Shown here one piece after another: positions 24,001-34,596 of a stretch of DNA of 64,000 nucleotides. Made by a program: the position numbers and the translations under genes. Numbering within the stretch: position 1 is the stretch's first letter; each line of letters starts with the position of its first letter. The notes under the pieces were generated by a model. It was not told the DNA's origin. It saw only the letters and a program-made list of their open reading frames with translations, and did no database searches. This stretch comes from Lepidodermella squamata. Lineage: Eukaryota; Gastrotricha. Location: assembly GCA_047495785.1 (NCBI GenBank), contig JBLDXI010000004.1, positions 2,232,001 through 2,296,000 of the forward strand, written 5' to 3'.

Positions 24001-26832
24001 GATTTTGGCCCCTTTTGTCACCTCGGGATGGCTTTTTCACGAATGGTGATGTCTGGCGGGCTGAAAATTTGCAAATATTCAGAATCAGCATTGTCGAAAA
24101 CCCCTGTACAGTCATTTGGGCCATAGGCGGCTCAGTTTTGACAAAATTTACCCTTTTTCGTGAGCTTTAAAGGCCAGGCGGCTATGCTTTAAGTCCGTTT
24201 GAATGTCCATTTTACAAACGGTGATGAATTTAGGTCTAATTTTTTGCAGATGTTGAGATTCAGCATTGTCGATAACCCTTGACAAATAAATTTGACATTC
24301 GTACTGGCCAGATTTCCAAAAAATGTCAATTTACGGTGAAAAAAACAGCAAATTTCAAGTTTGCGCAAACTCAAGTCAAATTTTCAATGCGTATGAGTCC
24401 TGCCATCCAAGCGGGTAACTGCCACATTGGTGTAAAGAGGCTAGATTAACCAAATCAAATGCGACGAAGACGATGGCAATGTCAGATTTCATGCCAGAGT
24501 TATCGATTCGATAGTCATCGATAAGTTTTGATTGATTGGTTTATCGATTTTGGCCCCTTTTGTCACCTCGGGATGGCTTTTTCACGAATGGTGATGTCTG
24601 GCGGGCTGAAAATTTGCAAATATTCAGAATCAGCATTGTCGAAAACCCCTGTACAGTCATTTGGGCCATAGGCGGCTCAGTTTTGACAAAATTTACCCTT
24701 TTTCGTGAGCTTTAAAGGCCAGGCGGCTATGCTTTAAGTCCGTTTGAATGTCCATTTTACAAACGGTGATGAATTTAGGTCTAATTTTTTGCAGATGTTG
24801 AGATTCAGCATTGTCGATAACCCTTGACAAATAAATTTGACATTCGTACTGGCCAGATTTCCAAAAAATGTCAATTTACGGTGAAAAAAACAGCAAATTT
24901 CAAGTTTGCGCAAACTCAAGTCAAATTTTCAATGCGTATGAGTCCTGCCATCCAAGCGGGTAACTGCCACATTGGTGTAAAGAGGCTAGATTAACCAAAT
25001 CAAATGCGACGAAGACGATGGCAATGTCAGATTTCATGCCAGAGTTATCGATTCGATAGTCATCGATAAGTTTTGATTGATTGGTTTATCGATTTTGGCC
25101 CCTTTTGTCACCTCGGGATGGCTTTTTCACGAATGGTGATGTCTGGCGGGCTGAAAATTTGCAAATATTCAGAATCAGCATTGTCGAAAACCCCTGTACA
25201 GTCATTTGGGCCATAGGCGGCTCAGTTTTGACAAAATTTACCCTTTTTCGTGAGCTTTAAAGGCCAGGCGGCTATGCTTTAAGTCCGTTTGAATGTCCAT
25301 TTTACAAACGGTGATGAATTTAGGTCTAATTTTTTGCAGATGTTGAGATTCAGCATTGTCGATAACCCTTGACAAATAAATTTGACATTCGTACTGGCCA
25401 GATTTCCAAAAAATGTCAATTTACGGTGAAAAAAACAGCAAATTTCAAGTTTGCGCAAACTCAAGTCAAATTTTCAATGCGTATGAGTCCTGCCATCCAA
25501 GCGGGTAACTGCCACATTGGTGTAAAGAGGCTAGATTAACCAAATCAAATGCGACGAAGACGATGGCAATGTCAGATTTCATGCCAGAGTTATCGATTCG
25601 ATAGTCATCGATAAGTTTTGATTGATTGGTTTATCGATTTTGGCCCCTTTTGTCACCTCGGGATGGCTTTTTCACGAATGGTGATGTCTGGCGGGCTGAA
25701 AATTTGCAAATATTCAGAATCAGCATTGTCGAAAACCCCTGTACAGTCATTTGGGCCATAGGCGGCTCAGTTTTGACAAAATTTACCCTTTTTCGTGAGC
25801 TTTAAAGGCCAGGCGGCTATGCTTTAAGTCCGTTTGAATGTCCATTTTACAAACGGTGATGAATTTAGGTCTAATTTTTTGCAGATGTTGAGATTCAGCA
25901 TTGTCGATAACCCTTGACAAATAAATTTGACATTCGTACTGGCCAGATTTCCAAAAAATGTCAATTTACGGTGAAAAAAACAGCAAATTTCAAGTTTGCG
26001 CAAACTCAAGTCAAATTTTCAATGCGTATGAGTCCTGCCATCCAAGCGGGTAACTGCCACATTGGTGTAAAGAGGCTAGATTAACCAAATCAAATGCGAC
26101 GAAGACGATGGCAATGTCAGATTTCATGCCAGAGTTATCGATTCGATAGTCATCGATAAGTTTTGATTGATTGGTTTATCGATTTTGGCCCCTTTTGTCA
26201 CCTCGGGATGGCTTTTTCACGAATGGTGATGTCTGGCGGGCTGAAAATTTGCAAATATTCAGAATCAGCATTGTCGAAAACCCCTGTACAGTCATTTGGG
26301 CCATAGGCGGCTCAGTTTTGACAAAATTTACCCTTTTTCGTGAGCTTTAAAGGCCAGGCGGCTATGCTTTAAGTCCGTTTGAATGTCCATTTTACAAACG
26401 GTGATGAATTTAGGTCTAATTTTTTGCAGATGTTGAGATTCAGCATTGTCGATAACCCTTGACAAATAAATTTGACATTCGTACTGGCCAGATTTCCAAA
26501 AAATGTCAATTTACGGTGAAAAAAACAGCAAATTTCAAGTTTGCGCAAACTCAAGTCAAATTTTCAATGCGTATGAGTCCTGCCATCCAAGCGGGTAACT
26601 GCCACATTGGTGTAAAGAGGCTAGATTAACCAAATCAAATGCGACGAAGACGATGGCAATGTCAGATTTCATGCCAGAGTTATCGATTCGATAGTCATCG
26701 ATAAGTTTTGATTGATTGGTTTATCGATTTTGGCCCCTTTTGTCACCTCGGGATGGCTTTTTCACGAATGGTGATGTCTGGCGGGCTGAAAATTTGCAAA
26801 TATTCAGAATCAGCATTGTCGAAAACCCCTGT
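21038..26832 (-). repeat. 545-bp satellite array, block 3 (about 10.6 monomers)
   Basis: The array returns to the block-1 orientation for 5795 bp. All complete copies carry the consensus bases. At 26833 the match to the monomer decays abruptly, although the next 50 or so bases still look like a degraded continuation (the ggccataggc core and a ttttgaca motif persist). This is expected at the edge of a satellite array. Confidence 0.97.
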
Positions 26833-27158
26833 GTTCTCAATTTGGCCATAGGCGCGTGACAGAATTTTGACAGAATTTTATTATTACTGCGGTTTGATAT
26901 GTTTACTATAATAATAATAATAAATGTACGCAAATCGCGAGACATTTAACTGACTATAACTAATTAATCGAGTCTCGTATTGCAAATATATTTACATATT
27001 CTTGCTCGTCGCAATGAAGCGGTCATTTTGACACCAGTCTCGAGGCGATATTCGACAAAATAACTTTTTTTATTTTTTATTAAAGACTATACGCACACTA
27101 GCTACATTTCAGCACTGCGGTGACGTTATCACGATGAAGCAATTGATACAATATCACA
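26833..27158. other. satellite edge and unassigned sequence
   Basis: The first 50 or so bases are a decayed satellite monomer. A short ATA microsatellite follows at about 26908-26923. No gene is visible. The right part may be internal sequence of the adjoining LTR retroelement, but I recognise no gag or pol. Confidence 0.6.
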
Positions 27159-27167
27159 TAAATATCC

Positions 27168-28103
27168 TTGGTTCTCAAGCGCCGAAAACGAGAGCAATCC
27201 AATTGGCTTAACTCAAATAAGTTTCCTTTAGATAATGACCATATTCGATCGGAGACTGTTACGCCAAGTCACAGCCCTCTGATAAAATCGTGTAAAATTT
27301 TGGATATTTTTCCTCTCTACTTTAAGGAAGATGATTATTGTGTCATCTCTCCATTTTTACTCTTTACAAATCTTTACACAGCTATAGATTGTGACGACGG
27401 ACAGTTTCAGATACTCAATGCTAATCTCAACAAGTGCCATCGAAAACATGAAACAATACTATGCCCCTGGGAAGCATATACGAGTCGAACTATGGTCAAC
27501 TGGATGCATCCGACGAACGAAACAAGTCAACTCAACATATGCAAAGCAACAGCCAACTTCTGCGATAATCTACCACCATGGATACAGCTCAACAACACCA
27601 CTTTCTGGCTAGCAAAAGCGACAATGGTTTCGCACGTAAGTCATACAAGCTTTGCACTCAAATTGCTATCAGCCACACTGATTACTCTGGCGACAGGCAC
27701 AATAGGATACGGTAATCACGAAATGCTACAAGTCGAAGGTGACGTCAATATCACCAACGGCAGTTTTAGCGCCTCAACCTTTGTTATCATCGGGAAAAAC
27801 ATGTTAATGCAGCCTAATTCTTCAAAAATTGAGCTGCCTAGACACACCATGGTCAAATCGTGTCAAATTTTTGAAACTACACCTGAAATGACCAATTCCG
27901 GGATAACTTGGTGGGGAGCGAGTATCATTGTTGTGGTCATCCTTAGCTCAATTATGATATTTGTGCTCCTAAAGTGCCTAACGAATATTCAGATGGGGTG
28001 TGAAAGGCAACACCGAAGCCATGACAACATTTACGAACCAATGACGCGCGCCAAAAAGGTGTTTCGACGAAAACAGCCAAAAACCATATGCAGCTCTATA
28101 TAA
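27168..28103 (+). CDS. Env-like glycoprotein fragment of an LTR retroelement
   Basis: A 311-codon open frame entered at a TTG just after an in-frame stop at 27159. There is no upstream ATG, so the natural start is either in a lost or spliced upstream exon or missing. Visible features are ten cysteines, N-glycosylation sequons near residues 117, 142-143, 194, 197 and 217, and a hydrophobic stretch at about 163-182. A strong single membrane span lies at about 249-269 (start WWGASIIVVV), followed by a 41-residue basic tail. One C-terminal membrane anchor after a glycosylated ectodomain is the layout of retroelement envelope proteins. The basic run near residue 5 (KRRKR) resembles a furin site, but no fusion-peptide-like segment follows it. 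The identity is inferred from layout and position before the polypurine tract, not from sequence similarity. Probably a non-functional fragment. Confidence 0.6.
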   Translation: MVLKRRKREQSNWLNSNKFPLDNDHIRSETVTPSHSPLIKSCKILDIFPLYFKEDDYCVISPFLLFTNLYTAIDCDDGQFQILNANLNKCHRKHETILCPWEAYTSRTMVNWMHPTNETSQLNICKATANFCDNLPPWIQLNNTTFWLAKATMVSHVSHTSFALKLLSATLITLATGTIGYGNHEMLQVEGDVNITNGSFSASTFVIIGKNMLMQPNSSKIELPRHTMVKSCQIFETTPEMTNSGITWWGASIIVVVILSSIMIFVLLKCLTNIQMGCERQHRSHDNIYEPMTRAKKVFRRKQPKTICSSI

Positions 28104-28273
28104 GCAGCGAAATGCGACGTCTCTGGGACGATCGCCTGGTTATTTAAGCAAACTATGTAATTTATATTTTCTCTTTTAAACATTCAATCCGCGCTAACTT
28201 GACTTTTCTAACCTTTTCTAGCAAAACCGTTTATACCTAACTTCTGGTAAATTTTACGTTTCACGTATAAACT

Positions 28274-28283
28274 AGAGGGGAGG
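28274..28283 (+). other. polypurine tract
   Basis: The decamer agaggggagg ends immediately before the TG that opens the LTR. This is where plus-strand priming would occur in an LTR retroelement, and it supports calling the LTR the 3' copy. Confidence 0.75.
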
Positions 28284-28366
28284 TGTGAAAAGGTTGAAAA
28301 GGTTGAGAACTAGTTAACACCGATGATTCATAGCGGTGAATCAGCATCCTACAAACGTACCGGTAA

Positions 28367-28438
28367 GTGCGTCAGAACTTCCGTTACGTGCGTCAAGCTG
28401 TTACCAAAGTGCGTCAAAGGTGTTACCAAAGTGCGTCA
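28367..28438 (+). promoter_or_regulatory. four GTGCGTCA repeats in the LTR U3
   Basis: GTGCGTCA occurs at 28367, 28388, 28409 and 28431, spaced 21-22 bp, or about two helical turns. TGCGTCA resembles a CRE/AP-1-type bZIP site, and a TGACTCACGTG composite (AP-1 plus E-box) follows at about 28464. They lie 40-110 bp upstream of the TATA box, as expected for an LTR enhancer. Factor identity is inferred. Confidence 0.6.
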
Positions 28439-28478
28439 GAGACAAGGAAGATGCGCAGGTAATGACTCACGTGTATTG

Positions 28479-28486
28479 TATATAAG
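28479..28486 (+). promoter_or_regulatory. LTR TATA box
   Basis: TATATAAG lies within the LTR downstream of the repeated bZIP-like sites and about 60 bp before the polyadenylation signal, implying a short R region. Confidence 0.65.
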
Positions 28487-28542
28487 CAGGATGAAATTGT
28501 GTGAAGAACAACAAGTTATTAGCTCTTTTGGTTTATGAGTTT

Positions 28543-28548
28543 AATAAA
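28543..28548 (+). terminator. LTR polyadenylation signal AATAAA
   Basis: AATAAA sits 57 bp after the TATA box and is followed by a T/G-rich stretch (ccttttgttggct) resembling a downstream element, consistent with the R/U5 border. Confidence 0.6.
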
Positions 28549-28626
28549 ACCTTTAGTGGTAACTCTTGGAATTAGCGTCTTTGCTACCTTTTGTTGGCTA
28601 CTGGCTACTCATCTTCTGGTATCACA

Positions 28627-30214
28627 GAATTAACACCTTTAATCGTCACCTTTAACGTCACAGTCGAACTCACTAGTTTCCTAAAAGTTTCAGTGTGACA
28701 ACTTGACAAATTATTTCAGGTTTCTAATAATTTTGTTGAAATTTCTCCAATTTGTTCAGTTTTTCCCCTACATTTTACAGGGAGGAAAATTTCTTACCGC
28801 AGTTGGTTGTCATCCAATCTTGTTTAACTGAGACTCGGCATTGGATGATCGGATACCGAAATTGACGAAATTGACTGAAATTCGGCCGTTTACCAGTCAG
28901 TCTTGTGAGGCAGATTCGACAGGATATGAGGTAGCTACAACCTACAACAATTAAGGTGGAATTTTCGGAACAAATATCAAACCAAGTAGATCACGGCTGC
29001 CCAAGTATGCAACGTTGAACCTGAAGCCATTTCACAAACAATCGACGTGACGGGCGAGAATGGTTGACGTTTAACGATCCTAAGAAAAATAATTTTTAAC
29101 AAAATTCAGGAAAAAATAGACGGTCATTTCAAGCCTGTACTACGGCCGAATTTCCACGCTTCTACGCAGGAAGTCCGCGATAATTGCGATTCCCCATTTC
29201 TCGACCGTGACAACGTGACAACGGCATAGAAATTGATAAAATTCTAAAAATATGAAATGTGTGAAAGCTACCCAGTCGGTTAAATTGGGGTTCGAAAACT
29301 AGAAACTAGAAACTACATGTGGTTTAGCGGTTATGTGGTTTCATAATAAGTTTACTAAGACTATCAACTAAGAGTGTTGAGGTAGCAGCATAGCCTTAGC
29401 CCTTAGCATAGCAGTGAAAAAAGCAAGTCAGCCTCAACAAAATCAAACCAAAATTATGATGAAAAATAACAAATTCGAATTAGGTTGAAGAATTGCGAAA
29501 TGAGAGATTTATTTCATTCTCAAAGTAGTTCAGAAATCCGATGCTGTAACAATGCTGCGTCATAACGACACGTGCTGGACTCAAACCAATTTTGAATCGA
29601 ACAAGACAATTTATGACCTGAATATTTCCATGTAGGTCATCTGTAGATCTATCGCCTTAGATCCATGTGTGTGAAATTGATGACCTAGAATGTGGCTAAG
29701 CCAGTGGTTAAATTAGAGCATCGCTGCTGGTGGGTCGACCCTGGCTAGATCGATCTGGTTAGATCCTATTTAAACGACCCTGTCCTACTCCAAGTGGCTA
29801 AACCTTCGTTGAGTAATTAAATGTGCTGATTATTGCCAATGAATTGTCTGAAGCTGCACGAAATCTGACCTAGCGGCGATCGAGGAGCCTCGATCTATGG
29901 GAATAGACGCAATGTACACGATTCGGCCTGTTTGAATGGTCGCCTCGGTCTAGCTGTGACCAAATTTCTACGATCATAGTTGATAGATCTTTATTCAATC
30001 CTAATTCGATCATTCCGCTATTTCTCGGTCTACTGATTTCCGACTGGGATGTTGGGAATTCAAAATATTTATTCCTTTAACTCGTTTCACCAGGTTGCTC
30101 AGATGTTTTTGTATTTTTTTAGTGCAGGCGGCTTAGTTGGAAGTTTCAACACACAATAAATCAAAACTCATGATATTGTTCGATAAATAAAATGAATACA
30201 ATCAGGAAGTCGTG
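28627..30214. other. no gene recognised
   Basis: AT-rich sequence without a long or conserved frame. Several TAGATC motifs cluster at about 29640-29770. I see no tRNA, simple repeat or inverted-repeat element here. Confidence 0.6.
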
Positions 30215-30736
30215 GAGCTGATCACCCTTGAATATGCTCGCATAGGCCGGCGGTAGTTGCATCAGCGCAGGAAGCTCGTAGAAGCGAACCAGAAGATAGA
30301 ACCCCGCCTGAGAAAATAAATTGATCATATCATCATAATAAATCTGTTTTTCATTCCTAGCAGTGAATTTTGTCGTCTGGCGCGCCGTTTAACGTGAACA
30401 GTGCGCTGTTGAAGGGGTCGCCCGTTATCCAAGAATAAGAGACCAAGTCCCGCCGTTTCCCACCGATGAATTTTTGCGATCCAACCAGCAACTTAGCAGC
30501 ATCAAATGTCGCTTGATCCTTGATTGTGGCCAAAGTTTTCCCGATGCTGACGCAGTAAGCTGCCAGATCGGCACTAACGGCATTCGTTGATGTCAGTTCA
30601 AGGGTGGACGGACTCTACAAAAGTAAATACTTCCTAAAGTTGTCATAAGAATGCAGTGTACTTACATTGCCGCAAAGACCATACGTGGCCCCATTGCATA
30701 GAAAGTCCGTAAAGCCGCCATTTGTCAAAAGCATAC
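30215..30736 (-). pseudogene. C-type lectin-like pseudogene (copy A)
   Basis: Three exons homologous to the last exons of genes B and C remain on the minus strand. Exon 30736-30666 reads CMLLTNGG...YGLCGN and ends in a good GTAAGT donor. Exon 30614-30357 carries the second lectin-like domain, with YCVSIGKTLATIKDQATFDA, FIGG and SYSWITGDPF. The relic of the terminal exon starts at 30307. In gene C the frame continues past HC with GAG; here that codon is TAG (30357-30359), followed by a second stop, and no donor follows. The terminal exon has lost the Trp and Cys that open it in gene C. All upstream exons (signal peptide, cysteine modules, first half of domain 1) are absent. Intron sequence up to about 31190 still matches gene B, so the copy once extended further. 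Confidence 0.85.
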
Positions 30737-30829
30737 CTGCAAATCAGCAAATGAATGTGAACCGATGAAACAAAACAAAAAAATGTAAAGCATTTTAACC
30801 TTCGTACTTCGTTGTAAGACTCAGTGGAT

Positions 30830-31190
30830 GAAGTAGGATCCTCGAAGTACGTTTTGTATGTTCAGCCTCGAATTCATCTGACCGAAGAGTAAAAGAGTAC
30901 CCCTGTTGGAGGTGGTTCGGTACCCCCCACACTTCGCACACTGGAATCAGTGATGTTTTTACTTTGTAGGGCTACAAGTATGTCATCATTCCAAATTCGA
31001 CAAATTCCGTATGATTGAGACCTTCAAATCAATTGAGTCAAGCCCAGCGGACCAAATTTGATAACTTTCAGATTTTTCAGTACAAAGTCTTTCGCTCAGA
31101 TGCAAAATGCAAAGGAAAGCAAGTAAATTTAGAAGATTTTCCACTAAAACACGCTCCAAAACTTCTCAAAAATGACGAAACAGTGGCTAA
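30830..31190 (-). repeat. intron relic of copy A shared with gene B
   Basis: Two patches match gene B introns. One at about 31125-31190 (aaaacacgct, ctcaaaa core) matches 48820-48880. Another at about 30836-30890 (agtaggatcctcga, cagcctcgaattc) resembles 49915-49985 and the reverse of 50405-50475. The expected first lectin exon is not found further right. Confidence 0.5.
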
Positions 31191-33691
31191 ATGTTCATTT
31201 TCTTGTCCGGCCTGGCCGATGCCGATCTGGGGAATAATATCCCCCATCCCCCTGGGCCAGGTGAGAAAACCCCAAAACCCACAAGCCTAAGCCATATAAT
31301 TCCGGGAACGAAAACACCAGTGGATGAACATAGTGCCGCCGGCATTGCGTGGGGACTGATTTTTAAGAAACGACCTGATTTTATTAATTAACAGGGGTTC
31401 ATATTTTCGAATTATAAATAAAACAATATTTCAAACCACGGAAAAATATAAAAAGGCTTCCGTATTGGTTTTCACATCAATTTATTAATGAGAACTGGCG
31501 CGCAATCAGGTTTTTGGCTGGTGTTAGGCAGTCGTTCGTGTTGCCCGTGGGTTGGGCTCGTCAAGTTAACTTTCGGCTGTCTGGCAGTGCATTAGTGCTT
31601 ATTTTAAGTTGCGGCATTGTATATTTGATCAATTTTTGCTATTGTAGGCGGCAGTGGAGTGGTTAAGCAGCATATTTTTCAGATGTATCAGTTAGATCGG
31701 CTTGTTGCTGGCTGTTCTTCTGCAACTCATGGCTTTGAAGATGAGCAAGCGACCATGTTTTGGTCTGAATTAGGAGCGCTTTGCTGTGACTTGAAACTCC
31801 TTATATCCAGGACACCACTCGTTTTCATAAATTTCGGAAATTTCTCGCGGAGTTACTCTGATTCACATTTTAGATGCTACTGGAGTTCACAAGTTAGAGA
31901 TGGAGTTTAATGGATTCTGCTTGTTTATGTTGGCTTGGCATGAGAGTACTAGAATTTACTTTCTTAATGCTTTTCTGTCTAAGAATTCAATCTAATTTTG
32001 CCCTAGGGTCTCTTTGCTGTCTTTCTAAAACCGAAGTTACGGCGTCGATGCACTCGGGGACGTTGTGTGTTATGTGCATTTGATGCTGGTAGGAGTCTCG
32101 AGTGTTGCATTATTTTAATCTTGAACTTCTAGATATAACCGCTAATAACGGTCCGCTAGGGTTGTAACATCTCTGGGCCTCTCAGTCCAGGATCGAATGA
32201 ATGATGGAAAATATGTAAGGCAACATCTAAACTTGAAATGCTTCTGGCTTCTGCTGTTTGTGAGCTGGCGTGATTCAACGAAAGTTGAGTGTGGATGAGG
32301 TGGCGCTGTTTGAGCACTCTGAATTAAGCTGGCACATTTAAGGTGACTAATGACTAGTAAGAATCCGACTTTACGCCTTTCATTTCAAGTCAACTGAACT
32401 TTCTTTAGTTCTTTCATCAGTTTGAGTCATTAGCCAGATTATTTCCGAGTTACTTATTTGGTAGCGCTAAAGATATCCATCCAAACTCACACTAGCTAAT
32501 CACGAGCAAAATAACCAACGCTTGAAGCCGACAACAGAATGAAGAATGGGATGTTATAAACAAGACTTGTTAAGAGATGCCATGATAAATTTGTTTCATT
32601 TTGATTTCCGCCTTGCTTTGAAATGTATGATGATTATTTACGAAATTCAGTCGTGAGGTTAAATTGCGTTAATATCTCATGTATGTTTAGAGTAATAATT
32701 TACATTTTTTTCTTAGAATTAATCGATCAAACTTCAAATGGCTAGTCAAAAGGAGAATACGATGCGACTGATACGATCTATGCCTTGAGCAGTCGGCTCT
32801 TCAGGCGCTTGACTCGCGGCAGACTAAATCAAAGCAAGAGAAACCAAACCGAAGATACTGGGTGTGTTTTTCAGCCACGACCACAAATGGTACTTTTAAT
32901 GTTGAATTTCTTAAAAAATTGGAAAAAATATAATTATTTTCAAGGGATCGGAGAACTCTTCTAGAAGATAAATACGAAAATAATATCGTGGATCTATGAG
33001 CTAAAGTAAAATGGTCGAATCCAGGAGCGTGGTATGTTAGAATTTCAACTGTTGTCCAGCCGCAATAATTTTATTCCGATTATTTTCTCAGGTGGTCTGA
33101 GATTTTTGAGACCAGTTTTGGTATCGATTTCGAATATGTCGGATCTGTTGGCGCAAGAGAAATACCGTCTATAATCAAGCTAATATTTAACGTTGTCTTT
33201 GTTTCAATGTCGCGGTTAAACTGTTATTGAATTTCTAAATAATTTTTCGGGGTAAAAATGCCAATAAAATGTGGAAACCAAAAGTGTAATTTTTCCGTGT
33301 AAATCTGTTTAAATCCATCTTAAGTATCGATTGAGTGGCCGTGGCTGATGGCAGATGATGACGAAGGATGGCCCACTGCTCTATATCTGACAGGTTTTCA
33401 TTCAGGCAGAGATTGAAGCAGAAGCTAAAAAATGGCGAAAATATTTCATAACCACCAGTAAAAGAACCCGGCCTTGGGACCGGTTCCGGGTAAAAACCGC
33501 GGAAGGCCTTTACAATGCTAGCATTGCCCTCAGGATTGTATACACCTATTGCCGCAAATGAGAAATATTGCGAATATTCTCAGGCCCGCTATCGAAGGCG
33601 AAACTGTTTGAGCGAAAAAGAAAGCCAGCAAAGAAATGATAATTTTTCGCATATTTCGTCGCCGCCGAAATTTTAAACTGAGCAGGACAAC
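31191..33691. other. no gene recognised
   Basis: No frame here shows recognisable protein features or credible splice chains. Short frames at 31191-31391 and 31659-31910 look like chance. No RNA gene or terminal inverted repeats were found by eye. Confidence 0.5.
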
Positions 33692-34071
33692 TACAGCGTG
33701 TCCCATAAGTAACGCATGCAAAGAAAATACACGGTTCAGAAAATTTAAAATGAGAGGCGAAGTCACACCTCGTGGCCAGAAAATTTGTAGAAAAATTCAA
33801 AATATCACACGAAAGCAAGTATGCGTCACTTTAAATGGGATTAAAAATTCTGGAGAAATTGGTCCAACCCGGTAAAATACCGAAAATTACCGAACCAGTT
33901 ACCATCGGGGTTTTCCGGGATTTCTCCAATAAATCTTTTATTTTATCGCGGTTAAATCGCCGATAAAAGATGGAAATTCTCTCGGTAGGTTTAATTTAAT
34001 AAAATTAATTAATTTCCTATTAAAAGTTGCTAAATTAAAAAATAGTTGCGCAAATTCTGGGACACTCTATA
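33692..34071. mobile_element. Tc1/mariner-like MITE, 380 bp
   Basis: The ends read TACAGCGTGTCCCATAAG.. and, from the other side, TATAGAGTGTCCCAGAAT... Excluding the TA, 16 of the first 22 bases agree, including the GTGTCCCA core. TA lies at both borders, as in the TA target of Tc1/mariner elements. The interior encodes no transposase, so this would be non-autonomous. A chance pairing of ends is possible. Confidence 0.5.
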
Positions 34072-34323
34072 TTTAGCCACCTTAATATCGATTTTGTCTC
34101 CATGAAACGATATTTTCATGCTTTCCGATAATGTTAATATGGCTAATACAGGTTTTTTTTTAATTTCAAATCGGCCGCCTCAGGGCGGAAAAATGAGCCG
34201 CAAGATGAGACATGCGCTGAGCTTAAAATTAGGTAAAAAAACAGGGACTGGTCGAGGGTCGAGGGTCGAGACACCTCACACTGTGTCCATCATTGTGGAA
34301 CCACTGGTAAGTTGAACCTTGGC

Positions 34324-34596
34324 GCGCACGCTGATTGGTCAATTTATCGTTGCTAATGACTCCGGAATGAAACATTTCCGTCCTGCGATCCACTAATAAA
34401 TTATTTCATATTTATGAAAAAAATGACCTTGCCACACCCCCTACCCGGTTTCCATTGACCACGAGCGTAAACTCCATATTAATTGTGGTAAATTGCTGCG
34501 GCAAAAAACACTTGTTGCAAAAAATCTTATGGATCGCACGACAGAACGTTTCATCCGGGAGTCATAGCAACGATCGATTGACCAATCAGCGTGCGC
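34324..34596. repeat. long inverted repeat (fold-back), arms about 67 bp
   Basis: The arm 34324-34391 (starts gcgcacgctgattggtcaat) is complementary to 34531-34596 over its whole length, with few mismatches and small gaps. The spacer is 139 bp. A transcript through it would form a long hairpin. No target duplication was recognised and no protein frame fits. A GTCGAG triplicate lies just upstream, at about 34252-34270. Confidence 0.85.

Larger units (their letters stand above)
27159..28626 (+). mobile_element. 3' remnant of an env-bearing LTR retrotransposon
   Basis: In order on the plus strand: an envelope-like reading frame (27168-28103), about 170 bp of non-coding sequence, a polypurine tract (28274-28283) and an LTR (28284-28626). 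This is the expected 3' end of a Ty3/gypsy- or BEL-like element with a third frame. No 5' LTR, primer-binding site, gag, protease or polymerase lies between the satellite and this fragment, so the 5' portion is missing. Loss may have come from the satellite boundary or from rearrangement. The superfamily cannot be assigned without polymerase. Confidence 0.75.
28284..28626 (+). repeat. LTR (3' copy), 343 bp
   Basis: The LTR opens with TGTGA and closes with TCACA, a perfect 5-bp terminal inverted repeat containing the TG..CA ends. Inside are four GTGCGTCA repeats, a TATA box at 28479 and an AATAAA signal at 28543, in the order U3-R-U5. The polypurine tract abuts its left end. Without a second LTR in the window I cannot confirm the boundaries by comparison or find a target duplication. 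Confidence 0.78.

Noticed and set aside
346-26554. A 61-aa open frame present in nearly every satellite monomer
   Set aside because: It exists only because the DNA is repeated; a single substitution removes it in the copy near 6935, and it has no start context, domain or splice evidence.
1-26832. CRISPR-like array
   Set aside because: The units are 545 bp and contiguous with no unique spacers, and the genome is animal; this is a satellite.
27168-27200. KRRKR as a functional furin cleavage site
   Set aside because: It lies at the extreme start of the open frame with no hydrophobic fusion segment after it, so it cannot be assigned that role.
33530-33875. Three overlapping frames on both strands
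   Set aside because: They overlap the left end of the mariner-like MITE and lack any recognisable motif.
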